From Adiantum capillus-veneris (Eukaryota > Streptophyta > Polypodiopsida > Polypodiales > Pteridaceae), in contig CM043966.1 of the NCBI GenBank assembly GCA_014529385.2, forward strand, positions 107,103,587 to 107,167,586: a DNA stretch of 64,000 bases, in the 5' to 3' direction. Each line of letters begins with the position of its first letter. Within the stretch, counting starts at the first letter, position 1. Positions 23,110-34,490 of the stretch are shown piece after piece. Both the position numbers and the translations under genes were made by a program. Under the pieces are notes generated by a model that saw only the letters and a program-made list of their open reading frames with translations, did no database searches and was not told the DNA's origin.

Positions 23110-23441
23110 CTCACCGACAGCATGTAGATTTGTCTTAGGCAGCCATTGAGGCTTTCGCAGCTCTCAAGGTTGCGGTGATAAAAGCGTCGTGTCTTATCCT
23201 TGCCTCTAAAGATGACCCCTTTGAGGTATGAACAGATACGAGCAATGTCGCATCGGCGCTGTGCTTCAGCAACATGGCCGTCTAGTTGATTCCTTAATCG
23301 GAAGCTCAATAGTGTAAAACAGAACTATTCAGTTTATAATATAGAACTTTTGTCTGTCATTCACTCTCTTAAGCATTGGAAGCATTTTTTGTATGGAGAG
23401 AGTTCACAGTTCGCACAGATCACCAAGCCCTCAAGTGGCTA
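23110..23441 (+). pseudogene. element F RNase H relic, left part
   Basis: Frame fragments resemble the gypsy RNase H: AAIEAFAALKVAV, then ELLSVIHSLKHWKHFLYG, then FTVRTDHQALKWL ending at the left LTR of element E. The remainder (YVSGKANPVVDALSRKG) appears at about 34945-35010 beyond E. Confidence 0.75.
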
Positions 23442-24328
23442 TGTAAGGTGCAGCGGAATGAATGTTTGCACTTTGAGTGCTCCGAACTGTGCTCAAGGTT
23501 CCTTTTGTTCTTATAGGAGGTAGAGCCTTCCGTTCTTAATGAGAGAATGCTATGATCACAAACAAAGTGAATGGACACTGTGCGTGCAAGTGTGTGAGAC
23601 TGAGAGATAGAGAGAGAAGAGAGATACGACACCAGAGACGTTGTAAAACCCTCCTCCGAAGGCCCCAATCTCATCGGCGAGAGTGGTCTACTTATGATTG
23701 CACAAACTGGTACAAGGGGTATGCATGAGACTGATGCAAGTCTGGGCTATGTCGACGATGGCGACGGGGATGACGAAGTCGACCTAAGGGCTGAAATCTA
23801 CAATCTTTCTACTGCTGTCCAAAAACGCTATGGGCTGAAATCTGCGACTAGTCCAAAAACGCTGATTTGGGGGGCTATTTCTGTGGGTCTTTGTTGCTGA
23901 AAATCTGCACGTTTAGGGCTGAAAATTGAGGATCTTCAAGGCTGAAAACTGAGGTCTTCTTAGGCTGAATCTGCACCCTTTTTAGGGCTGATCTTGATGG
24001 CAAAAAAGCTAGGTCTGCTAGTTTCCCAAAACGTTAGGGAGCTCTGTCAAAAACGCCAATTCTGATGCTTCCTAGGGCGATGAAGCTGGATTCTAAATGC
24101 ACTGAAAATTCCCCGGATGTAATCTGATGGATTCTGGTGGGAATATTTATGATCATGTTGTGTGCAACCAGAGGATATGTATCTACACTAAGTGACTGGG
24201 CATGCACGGTCTACGAATAGACTCACAAAAGTGCCAGATCACTTCTAATCTAGACTGACTGGACTGACGGAACCCTGTTATGCAGTAGCTTGTCCACGGA
24301 TACACAGGGTTGGATGTGTCACGTAACA
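23442..24328 (-). repeat. element E 3' LTR (887 bp)
   Basis: Intact LTR on the minus strand. It contains the uninserted site for D (gcatgcacggtctacg near 24200). Confidence 0.86.
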
Positions 24329-24840
24329 TCCCCTCCTTTTCAAAATGAGGTACTGGTGCCGAACTATATGGCATCAAGGGAGATCGACAATAGCATCCGG
24401 AATCCTGGAAGGGACTCTTCACCGGCCCACTCGGATGTGTGGGTCGTGCGGTACTTGAACTTCATAAATGTCTGCAACGCTTGCTTCTTTGGGCCGCGCC
24501 GAAAGCGACAAAGTTTTCTGAGGCTTCTTCGATGCTTCAACTTCGTCGAGAGTCATGCTTCTGTCTTCTTCAAGAATCTCCATGGCTGAAAATTCCTGAA
24601 ACCATTTCCAACACAAAACCATGAACATACCTATTCCATATAAAGTGAGTGAAGAAAATCTTGTCTTCCTCAAAGATTGTGCATGCAATGTAGATGAACA
24701 AAGAGACCGAGTGCTAACCCGTTCACCACACACACGCAAACAATGAGATCGAAGCTTTCTCTTATGATCAAAAACAATCAACTGTGGCAATTCACAACGG
24801 AAATGCCCATGCTTGGTGCTCCTACTTTCATGTGCTCGTT

Positions 24841-25437
24841 CTACAAATGTGTCATGCCAAGGAAGACACATGGAATGTGACGTCCTTGAATGTTTTCATG
24901 AACAATCCGCATACATTCGTGCTCATTCATGAGACAAACGTGCTCAACATACAATATGTCATGCCTAGGAAAAGGAATCACATAAGGATGCTGACGAAAA
25001 TACAGGAAACGATCACGAATGAAACATTCAAACAATGCGTGCGTATCAATCATGTGAACACATAATACTTCCTGTGAGGGTTCTTTGGACCTAGGCTCGA
25101 GAGCCAAGATCGATCCTTCGTGATTGATCGAATCTGCAACGAGGTTAGCTTCGCTAGAAAAAGCATCAACTAACACATCATCCTGATGAACAATCACATC
25201 TTCTTCATGCAACTCATCATGCTTGTGAGAAATCACATCTTGATCATGCAAATCATCATGCTTGTCTATATTATCCAAATCATCATGCTGATCATTGTCA
25301 ATCAAATCATCATGCTGCTCACAATCATGCAAATCCTGTGTGTCATGCTTTGGAGAAAAAGAGACTGAAAGAGTCTCCTCCTGAATCCTTTCAATCTTGT
25401 CCTGCATATTAGCAATGAGAGATGGAGAATGAACCAT
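24841..25437 (-). CDS. element E Asp/His-rich frame, unknown function
   Basis: A 198-codon minus-strand frame, in the place where RT would be. Residues about 30-75 are an irregular repeat of QHDDL/KHDDLHDQD/KHDELHEED. The rest (LFECFIRDRFLYFRQHPYVI, YVEHVCLMNEHECMRIVHEN) is not repetitive. I do not recognise it. The Asp/His clusters could bind metal, which is a guess. An overlapping frame at 24419-24871 is also unrecognised. Confidence 0.4.
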   Translation of the reverse strand: MVHSPSLIANMQDKIERIQEETLSVSFSPKHDTQDLHDCEQHDDLIDNDQHDDLDNIDKHDDLHDQDVISHKHDELHEEDVIVHQDDVLVDAFSSEANLVADSINHEGSILALEPRSKEPSQEVLCVHMIDTHALFECFIRDRFLYFRQHPYVIPFPRHDILYVEHVCLMNEHECMRIVHENIQGRHIPCVFLGMTHL

Positions 25438-26200
25438 GTCCTCTCCATGAATGACAATGGGAGAATCACTTTTGACATTAAGAGTGAAAGTATTAGCCTC
25501 CCAATCAATGAGAGGGTTAGCATCACGAAACCTCGAATGCCTAAAATCATATCACATCCTGAGAGAGGAGAGACAACAAATCTTCTAGTGAAGGCGGCTT
25601 TTTGAATTGCAAACAACACATCAAGGCACTCCTCCGTGACGAGAGCGTCCATACCGAGAAGAAAGCGAGAGACCTTGATAGAAGATCTTTGACTAACGTC
25701 AAGGCGAGCTCTCTCAACAAGAGAGGGACTGATCACATCATTCATACTACTTGGGTCAAACAATATGACAAAACGCCGCCCCGACGTACGACCATAACAT
25801 TTAATGAGAGAATCATCAATGGGAGGGTCATGAGAAACTTGGGGCACACTCGTGTTATCATTAATTGCATTGACAGAGGAAGTGGATTCTGTGGATTCTT
25901 TAGATTCATTCGATTCAAGCTTAGGACATGTTCTTTTTATGTGACCCTTAATGTGACAATGAAAACAACGACCTTCCTTAGAATAAGTACTTTGCTCTTC
26001 CGACGTGATGTATCCTCCTACAATTCCTTGTGCTACCTTTTCATTTGGAGTAAGCTTAGGTTTAGCAATTGTGTTAGCCTTACCCTTAGATTCATTGGAA
26101 GAATTCTTTTCTGAGAGACTGTTGGAAGATTGGTTAGAAGAATTACCATTCTTACCGTTCTTACCGTTCTGAGGGTTCTGAGAAGTCTGCGAGGTACTTG
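25302..26200 (-). pseudogene. element E zinc knuckle and protease-like region
   Basis: An Asn/Ser/Lys-rich linker precedes the CCHC knuckle CFHCHIKGHIKRTC (spacing Cx2Cx4Hx4C) near 25920-25965. A protease-like region follows: RRFVILFDPSSMNDVISPSL, KVSRFLLGMDALVTEECLDV and RRFVVSPLSGCDMILGI. The active-site position reads D-P-S, not D-S/T-G. The open frame is long (341 codons with the gag end), longer than in F. Confidence 0.75.
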
Positions 26201-27033
26201 TGGAAGTCTTGTTCTCCTTAGGCTTTCCCTTGTTGTGCTTCATCTCCTGTGCGAGAGCAATCGCTACCGCCTTGTTGAGATCGATTGGATCGAGCACCTC
26301 GACATCGTACTTGATATACTCGTCCAATCAATAAAGGAATGCCTCTTTGCGTTCATCATCCGACTTGCGTAATTGGGTACCTAGCTGCAAAACACGATTA
26401 GAGAGAGACATAACCGGCATACCATTTTGCTTGAGAGCGCGCCAATCGTCCTTCAATCGTGCGAGGTGTTGAGGTGGCATAAACCGCGCCTTGAGCTTGT
26501 CTTGGAAATCAGCCCAATTGAAGGAAAGGCCGTGAGTTCGTCGGCTTCCTCTAGGTGCGCGGCTAGCTATGCCTCTTGCCATGCGTGGTACCAATTAATG
26601 GCATACCGGCAAGGTACATAGCTGTCGTCAAAACTTTGCTATTTCCTGTCTTCTTAGTTGTCGCAAAATAAGCATTAAATTAATGCAACCAAGAATGAAT
26701 AACCGTAGCATCCATCTTACCATCATACTTACTAAAAGTCAACTTCTCCGTGATTGGATGGTTGGAATCCGCATCGTGGCTTGCGCCACTTGATGAACTC
26801 CCACAATGTTTGGGTGGTTCGGACTTCGAGGCAAGTGCTTGTCGAATCAATTCTTGAGTGCGTAGTTCTCGTTCAGCCTCACGCTCGATCTCCAAGGCCG
26901 CGCTTCGTGCTACCGCTACCTCCTTTCTTAGTTCTTTTCGTGCGTCGCGCTCGCGTTCTAAGGTAATGCGATTTGCTTCTTGCTCGCGGTCCTTAGCTTT
27001 ATGTTGTTCTGCTTTGCTTGCTAATTGTGCCAA
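26200..27033 (-). pseudogene. element E gag
   Basis: The minus-strand frame starts with a charged Arg/Glu/Ala-rich coiled region (EREAERELRTQELIRQALAS), then KLTFSKYDGKMDATVIHSWL. After a frameshift come FNWADFQDKLKARFMPPQHL, LKDDWRALKQNGMPV and LQLGTQLRKSDDERKEAFLY, then EYIKYDVEVLDPIDLNKA, the same gag as F. Stops at 26594-26680 break it. Confidence 0.8.
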
Positions 27034-27645
27034 CGCAACTCCATTCGTTTCTTGTTATTGTGCCATCATGTCCAACATCTGCTTGACCATGGCCTCCATA
27101 GGGTTTGGGACATTGGGTGGCGTAGATGGCGAAGAGGGAGGGTCGAAAAAATCTCCTGGTGGGAAAAATTCTTCGTCGCCTCTCTCATGCTCATCACCTG
27201 TATGTAAAGTATCCATTCCGCTTTGGGTGACGAACATGCACTATGATCTTTGGTTCTTAAGTCCACTAGGAACTTGGGTTCTTGAGGGTCTTGAGGTTCT
27301 TGAGGTTTTCTTTCTCTTGCAAACCGTATTTGAGAAGGATCTTCTCTACTCATTTCCACGGGCGCACCCCTTGGCGGCCTTGCGCTCACACCAAGGTTGC
27401 TTTTCCCACCTCACGTCGATTGGCCGGCCGCTAAGTACACGGTCCGCTCTCAATCAGTGAAAAGAGACACAAGGGGAGACTGGACAAGCCCTTCTTTCCT
27501 GGGATTCCTGTCACTCTTCAAAAACACGATTAGGAATCGACACGCCCAAGCGAACTTGGGTTCGTGCAACCGCAACAAGCAAAAAATAAAATCTTGTGGT
27601 TCTTTCCTTGAGTGATACAGCACACTGTCGAAGCTCTGATACTAA

Positions 27646-28808
27646 TGTAAGGTGCAGCGGAATGAATGTTTGCACTTTGCTCAAGATGAGTGCTCCGAAC
27701 TGTGCTCAAGGTTCCTTTTGTTCTTATAGGAGGTAGAGCCTTCCCTTCTTAATGAGAGAATGCTATGATCACAAACAAAGTGAATGGACAGTGTGCGTGC
27801 AAGTGTATGAGACTGAGAGAGAGAGAGAAGAGAGATACGACACCAGAGACGTTGTAAAACCCTCCTCCGAAGGCCCCACTCTCGTCGGTGAGAGTGGTCT
27901 ACTTATGATTGCACAAACTGTTACAAACGGTATGCATGAGACTGATGCAAGTCTAGGCTATGTCGACGATGACGACGGGGATGACGAAGTCGACCTAAGG
28001 GCTGAAATCTGCAATCTTTCTACTGCTGTCCAAAAACGCTATGCGCTGAATCTGCGACTAGTCCAAAAACGCTGATTTGGGGGGCTGTTTCTGTGGGTCT
28101 TTGTCGTTGAAAATCTGCAAGTTTAGACCTGAAAACTGAGGATCTTCAAGGCTGAAAACTGAGGTCTTCTTAGGCTGAATCTGCACCCTTTTTAGGGCTG
28201 ATCTTGATGGACCTTTAGGGCTGCAAATCACTGCATGCGCCGGATCTGCAAGGCTGAAGGTGAAATCAAAAACGCCAGGCTATTATGTTCCAAAAACGCT
28301 AGGTCTGCTAGTTTCCCAAAACGCTAGGGAGCTTTATCAAAAACGCCAATTCTCATGCTTGCTAGGGCGATGAAGCTGGATGCAAACGCTGGGGATACTT
28401 GTGGATGGCGCTGGCTGCTTGTGGAAAGAAAACGCTGATAATGGGGTTCTTGCTTGGAGGAAGTCCACCAAGGTCGTGTTGAGAAGATGCCTGTTGAGCT
28501 TGGCTCCTGTTGCCTCTTCTGCCATTTAGTGCTAACTTTGGTTTGCTTATATATTTTCTTACCCAAATTGCCCTACCTACTTTTGTTGGAAAGTCACTTA
28601 ACTTAATAGGTGAAAAATGCCAAAAATAGGTAAAACAGACTAAATGCAGTGGAAAATTTCCCTGATGTAATCTGATGGATTCTCGTGGGAATTAATGCAG
28701 TGGAAAATTTCCCTGATGTAATCTGATGGATTCTCGTGGGAATACTTATGATCATGGTGTGTGCAACCAAAGGATATGTATCTACACTAAGTGACTAGGC
28801 ATGCACAG
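27646..28808 (-). repeat. element E 5' LTR, left part
   Basis: It matches 23442-24207 and includes an extra stretch (about 28209-28640) with a local duplication (ctgatggattctcgtgggaat at 28672 and 28723). It is interrupted at 28808 by D and resumes at 34745. Confidence 0.83.
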
Positions 28809-30058
28809 TGGTACAGCCCGACTATGTCGACCCATGGAAATGCAAGAAGTCCATGCATGGCGGTTTACAGGCAACTGGCAGGTACATTGGGCAAATATTT
28901 GATGATGCTAGGGGACAGGTACATCGAGATGGAGCATTTGCTAGTGGAAATTGCAAGGGTTTCCTGCTATCACAGGCGGTAGGAGCAAAGGTTGATATCA
29001 CAAGCTTGTGAGCGGGACGAGGAGTGCTCGATGCAGGTACCATCAAGTTTGTGGTGTGGAATTTGGGACAGGCTGTCTGCAGGACACTCTACTGCCCGGA
29101 TGTGTATGCCAAAGGCGCCACTGTATAGGTCATTTGTCGATCTCAAGACTTGGAAGGCAGATGGTGCTATGATGTGTATGTCGGATCCGACATCAGGATA
29201 AGCAGGTGCAGGACTTTTCATGTGTTTGAGGATATGTGTTGTCTGTCTGTCAATCGAGTCCTCGGGCAAGAGGATTTCCCTTTGATGATTGTCGACGTTC
29301 GTGAAGATTGGCGCTTCTATTGGCAGGGATCTTGACACTTTGAAGTTTTTCTTATGCTCTTTTGTGGATATCAAGCTTTGCTATAGGACGCGCCCTTGTG
29401 GAAGGGTATGAAGGACTGTTCTCATTATGGACGAGAGGGGAGGATTGCCTTCGGTGGAAATGCCCTGAGAAAGGGAATTGTATTTTTGGAAGGCTTTAAT
29501 TATTCTAAGCCATGCAGCTATTCGGAGGTGGTAGCGCTACAGAGGGAGAGCAGCCCGCTATGCAGGGGATGGAGGCTGCAGGTGAAGGAGGTTGCAAGAA
29601 GAAAAGGTCAACCCGAGCATGGGGTTGGGGCTCACTATGGAGAGAAGGGAGGAGGAAGCGTTGCTTTTAGAGGGAGAGAAAGAGGAGGCCGTTTGTGGAG
29701 CTGTGAACAGGAGAGGAGGTAACATGGCGGGGAAGTGAGAACATGGATGCATGGTCTGCATTCGGGAAGGAAGGCCACAAAGGAGCCGAGAGTTGCGAGA
29801 TGGAGGAAGGGTTGCCCACGGTTGTCCGCAAGCCAAGAGAATAGGTAAGAGTGAGGTGTTTTTGGATGCAGTGAAAGGAGTCGGCGGCGGCCTCGGATAG
29901 ACTGCATAAGGGAACCGTTTGCTGCAAAACCGTGGCCAACGCCATCATTGTACCCGGAATCTTGTTCTTTTGTTATGCATAAGTGACTTTATAGTCTGGT
30001 TGGGTTAGTGTTCGTGTTGGAGTTGTCATCATTCTTCTCGTCTACATCTCGTTCTTTG

Positions 30059-30880
30059 TGTCACAAATGCGGGCACCACGTGCCAATAGAAAAGAACAGA
30101 CTGAACAAACTTTTAGCACTTCAATAACAACTGTTCAATAACAACTGAACTGAGAGAGAGAGAGAGAGAGAGACGACACGCGACACGGAGTGGCGAAATT
30201 CCACCCCAGAGAGTATTGGCCCCAAGCCTTGGCGCCCCTTTCGGTATTTTTTTATATTACTGCTGATTCGCAAAGTACAACAGCCGGGGAGCACCTCCTC
30301 TGCAATCTGCGCGCTGAAGAGTGCCAGAGAGGGCCCCCAAGGCTCATATTTAAAGGCCCAAAGCCTAAAAGCATCAAATATGAAAAGCTGACTCCAAAAA
30401 ATCACTTTCCTAAAATTTCGGGATTTCCCTAAAAATCCGCCGCAAATTCCGGGACGTCCGTACAGGTGCCACATCATCATATTTTGATGTTCTGCTTTAT
30501 TTTTAATGCCTTTATGTCACTTGGGGCCCCATCGGACGGGGTCCCCATAAGTTGGTAGGACTTCTTTTGTTGCTTGTTCTTCTTAGGGTTTCTAGAATTA
30601 GGGTTTGCAGGTTTTAGGGTTAGGGTTTCCGGAATTAGGGTTTGCAGGTTTTAGGGTTAGGGTTTCCAGAATTAGGGTTCAGCAGTTAGGGTTTCTGGCA
30701 GAAATTAGGGTTTGCAGGTTTTAGGGTTAGGGTTTCCAGAATTAGGGTTTCAGCAATTAGGGTTACCACGTCCTCACTCTGTGACACTTCTTCTACTGCT
30801 TCTTAGGGTTTAGGCCCCTCGGCCGGCATCTGTAAGTTGGCTCCATTCTTTAGGCTTTGACACGTCAGCAGTTTGTTACA
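30059..30880 (-). mobile_element. solo LTR of the C family, youngest layer of the nest
   Basis: Left end TGTCACAAATGC, right end GTTTGTTACA; TSD ctttg at 30054-30058 and 30881-30885. On the minus strand it follows the C LTR (cttatgg...ccgatggggccc, ggcgccaaggcttggggcc, ccactccgtgtcg, ttctattggcac). The element D 3' LTR shows the empty site. It includes a telomere-like TTAGGG array. Confidence 0.9.
30580..30815. repeat. interstitial telomere-like / telo-box array in solo LTR
   Basis: More than ten irregular ttagggtt(t) units separated by tccagaa, tgcaggt and similar spacers. On the LTR sense strand these read AAACCCTAA, the plant telo-box. Confidence 0.85.
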
Positions 30881-30929
30881 CTTTGCCTTATGCCCATGGT
30901 AGCGGTGGCTCCGGGGCTTTTGTGTGTGT

Positions 30930-30933
<4 letters not shown>

Positions 30934-30964
<31 letters not shown>
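30934..30964. repeat. (AG)n microsatellite in D 5' LTR
   Basis: About 15 AG units; the partner LTR has about 31 units at 34425-34487. Confidence 0.95.
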
Positions 30965-30967
<3 letters not shown>

Positions 30968-31303
30968 ATTGTGGTTGCAGATTGAATGTGGTTTTGTATG
31001 CGGTCGAGGCTTGCGAGGTCTCCCAGTGTGAGTGTGTTTACAAATATGGGTGCATTGGTGTGTGCGTCGATAAAGGTGATTGTGTGTAGCCGAAGTTGCT
31101 CGTAAGTGAGGCTGTTCGGTGCAAGTTACAGATAGTGTGCGTATGTGTGTGATTCTGTGTGGCTTGGGGTGTTGGATATCTGTTGGGCTATAGAGAGGCA
31201 TCGAGTTTGTGTACTGTGTGTTGTTCCATTTCCCCCATCCCATCAGTGGTGCCCCCACTGAGGATCTACTGATTGATCCTCCGTGAATCATTAAAGCCTG
31301 AAG

Positions 31304-31903
31304 ATGATGCATGATATTGATTTGGTCCTTGCTGGAGAAGAAGAGGCTGCAGATTGGTTTTCTGATCTGGAGCTATACCTGTTGCAATTGAGAATTTGTG
31401 GACATGAAGCCAAATTGAAGGCACTACCGTTGGTTCTACAAGGTCGAGCCAAAGCCTGGTTTGAAGGATTGAAGGTTGCAGATCATCAGTGGAGCGAGAT
31501 TCGGAAGCAGTTTGTTGAAGCTTTTCAGAAGCGGGTTTCTCCATCAGACTTGGGTGAGCAATTGAGCAAGCTAAAGCAGGATGTAAGTGAAGATTTTGCT
31601 TTGTTTTTGGGTAAATTTGAATCTCTTTGGGAGGGACTAGCTGCTGTTACATGTGTGCGAAATGGGGATCATTTCAAGCGAGAGCAGTTTCTAGCCTGCT
31701 TGCATCCGCGAATCAGAGAGAAGGTCGAGTGCGGTGGTGCAGAGGACTATGAGCAAATGGTTTTCTTGGCAAAGGCAAAGAGAAGGAAAGCAAAGAAGAA
31801 GCTGGAGATGGATTTGTTGAAGCCGGCAGACTATGGATATAGCTCAGCAATGGAGTTGCGTCATGCCATGAAGCCGAGGGGAGTTCAAGCGTCAAAGAGG
31901 TAG
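31304..31903 (+). CDS. element D gag
   Basis: An open 199-codon frame: VLAGEEEAADWFSDLELYLL, ALPLVLQGRAKAWFEGLKVA, WSEIRKQFVEAFQKRV, EQLSKLKQDVSEDFALFLGK, FKREQFLACLHPRIREKVE. This is the retrotransposon gag (capsid-type) pattern with the W..F...(F).(K/R) core. It is unbroken, unlike most transposon genes here, and ends VQASKR-stop. No zinc knuckle is seen within it. Confidence 0.78.
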   Translation: MMHDIDLVLAGEEEAADWFSDLELYLLQLRICGHEAKLKALPLVLQGRAKAWFEGLKVADHQWSEIRKQFVEAFQKRVSPSDLGEQLSKLKQDVSEDFALFLGKFESLWEGLAAVTCVRNGDHFKREQFLACLHPRIREKVECGGAEDYEQMVFLAKAKRRKAKKKLEMDLLKPADYGYSSAMELRHAMKPRGVQASKR

Positions 31904-31991
31904 CTGCTTTGCCATTGGTAAGCCGTTTCGGTTCTTCATTTCAATTTGTGCCTCAATGTGGTGTGATGTTGTACAAGGGTCTGTTAGACCA

Positions 31992-32531
31992 GCTAGCAAG
32001 GATGCGGTCCTAGCCGAAGAGTGTATGCATGAAGACTCAAAGGAAGCTATGGATCAGAGCTCGAAGGAAAAGTTTGAAGATGTTGGCAAAGCGATGGTCA
32101 AAGCTGTGTAGGTAGAAGCTAGCCAGGATGCGGTCTTGGTCGCAGAGTGTATGCATGAAGAGTCAAAGGAAGCTATGGATCATAGCTCGCAGGAAAAGTT
32201 TGAAGATGTTGGCAAAGCGATGGTCGAAGCTATACAGGTAGAAGCTAGCCAGGGGGTCGGGCAACCTTGCCCTACCGATTGCATTGAAGAGCGGCAGTGC
32301 ACTCCAGAAGGTGTTGGCGATGTCGACCTACCAGAAGACGAGGTAATAGATCATGGCTTTCTTTCTCGCTTAGCAGATGAGGTGGTCGTAGACAAAGTTC
32401 TTGAAGAGCAAGCAAAGGTGGTTGAGCACTCCAATTTGCTCTCGCATGAAGTGGTTGAAGATGAACTATCAAAGGCTATGGCAGACAAGGACTTGCATGA
32501 TGAGTCAGGTATGGAATGTATGCCGGTTTGA
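31992..32531 (+). CDS. element D second frame with 126-bp (42-codon) tandem repeats
   Basis: Two 126-bp units (31992-32117, 32118-32243) and the start of a third encode acidic sequence such as CMHEESKEAMDHSSQEKFED and VGKAMVEAIQVEAS; the first unit holds an in-frame TAG. The frame continues as acidic Val/Glu-rich sequence (FLSRLADEVVVDKVLEEQAK) to about 32531. Function unknown. Confidence 0.45.
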
Positions 32532-33137
32532 AGGACCTACAACAGGGGATATGCTTGAGAAGCAGGTAGGTTTTGTTCTCCAAGAAGCAGTGGTAGTGGG
32601 AGACAGATTGCCAAAGGTGGGTATTCTGCTATTGGTGTTCATGCTCTTGAAGGTTACTTTACAAGTAGTGCATGGTTTGCAAAGCTCTCTTGATGAGGGG
32701 TCTGCTATGGAGAGCTCTCTAGCAGGTGAGACTAATGATGTATGGTGTAGATGCTTCACACGTTGGTTTACAGGCTTGTTTTGTGTATGAAGCCAACGTA
32801 TGGATACAAGTTATTGAAGATCGGTGCTATGCCAAGCTGCACGAGCGGCTAGTTTTCGGGTTTACAGGTGCAAAAAAATGGTTGGTTATGCATGTACTAC
32901 AGGTGGATGGCTATGCTCAATGCCATGTATTTGATCCCGGTGGAGTTTGCCTCACACTTTGGGAAAGCTCGAGGCTTTCCATTTGACCCGGGCAGGCTCT
33001 ACTACAGATGAATATCTCTCTCTATCTATCTAATTCTTATGTACATAATATCTATCAGTTTTCTTCTTATGCACTGATATCTTATCTAAATAATACTGTG
33101 GTTGAGCATGAATGCTCAACGAGGGGTTGCGCAATGA
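32532..33137 (+). other. element D 3' internal region
   Basis: Contains short frames without recognisable domains, and ends in gagcatgaatgctcaacg before the 3' LTR. A perfect 8-base inverted repeat (gttgagca/tgctcaac) lies near 33103-33120. Confidence 0.5.
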
Positions 33138-34420
33138 TGGTACAGCCCGACTGTGTCAACCCATGGAAATGAAAGAAGTCCATGCATGGTGGTTTGTAGG
33201 CAAGTGGCAGGTACATTGGGCAAATATTTGATGATGCTAGAGGACAGGTACATCGAGATGGAGCATTTGCTAGTTGAAATACCAAGGGTTTCCTTCTATC
33301 ACAGGCGGCAGGAGCAAACGTTGATATCACAAGCTTGTGAGTGGGACGAGGAGTGCTAGATTCAAGTACCATCAAGTTTGTGGTGTGGAATTTGGGACAG
33401 GCTGTCTGCAGGACACTCTACTGCCCGGATGTGTATGCCAAAGGCGCCACTGTATAGGTCATTTGTCCATCTCAAGACTTGGAAGGCGGACGGTGCTATG
33501 ATGTGTATGTCGGATCGGACATCAGGATAAGCAAGTGCAGGACTTTTCATGTGTTTGAGGATGTGTTGTCTGTCCGTCAATCGAGTCCTCGGGCAAGAGG
33601 ATTTCCCTTTGATGATTGTCGACGTTCGTGAAGATTGGCACTTCTATTGGCGGGGATCTTGACACTTTGAAGTTTTTCTTATGCTCTTTTATGGATAATA
33701 AGCTTTGCTATAGGACGCGCCCTTGTGGAAGGGTATGAAGGACTGTTCTCATTATGGACGAGAGGGGAGGATTGCCTTCGGTGGGAATGCCCTGAGAAAG
33801 GGAATTGTATTTTTGGAAGGCTTTAATTATTCTAAGCCATGCAACTATTCGGAGGTGGTAGCGCTACAGAGGGAGAGCAGCCCGCTATGCAGGGGATGGA
33901 GGCTGCAGGTGACGGAGGTTGCAAGAAGGAAAGGTCCACCCGAACATGAGGTCGGGGCTCACTGTGGAGAGAAGGGAGGAGGAAGCGCTGCTTTTACAGG
34001 GAGAGAAAGAGGAGGCCGTTTGTGGAGCTGTGAACAGGAGGGGAGGTAACATGGCGGGGAAGTGAGAACATGGATGCATGGTCTACATTGGGGAAGGAAG
34101 GCCACAAAGGAGCCGAGAGTTGCGAGATGGTGCCCACGGTTGTCCGCAAGCCAAGAGAATAGATCAGAGTGAGGTGTTTTTGGATGCAGTGGAAGGAGGA
34201 GTCGGCGGCCTCGGATCGACTGCATAAGGTAACCGTTTGCTGCAAAACCATGGCCGACGCCATCATTGTACCCGGAATCTTGTTCTTTTGTTATGCATAA
34301 GTGACTTTATGGTCTGGTTGGGTTAGTGTTCGTGTTGGAGTTGTCATCATTCTTCTCGTCTACGTCTCGTCCTTTGCCTTATGCCCATGGTAGCGGTGGC
34401 TCCGGGTCTTTTGTGTGTGT

Positions 34421-34490
<70 letters not shown>

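Larger units (their letters stand above)
28809..31240 (+). repeat. element D 5' LTR, interrupted by a solo LTR
   Basis: It matches 33138-34744 almost base for base outside 30059-30885. A 108-codon frame (29396-29722, GRIAFGGNALRKGIVFLEGF) is open in both LTR copies. Confidence 0.87.

Noticed and set aside
23442-23450. 5-bp TSD for element E
   Set aside because: The left flank ggcta and right flank gactc do not match; insertion is supported instead by the split RNase H of F.
30580-30815. True telomere or telomere-fusion site
   Set aside because: The TTAGGG units are short, irregular and inside a solo LTR with a TSD; similar arrays occur in other LTRs.
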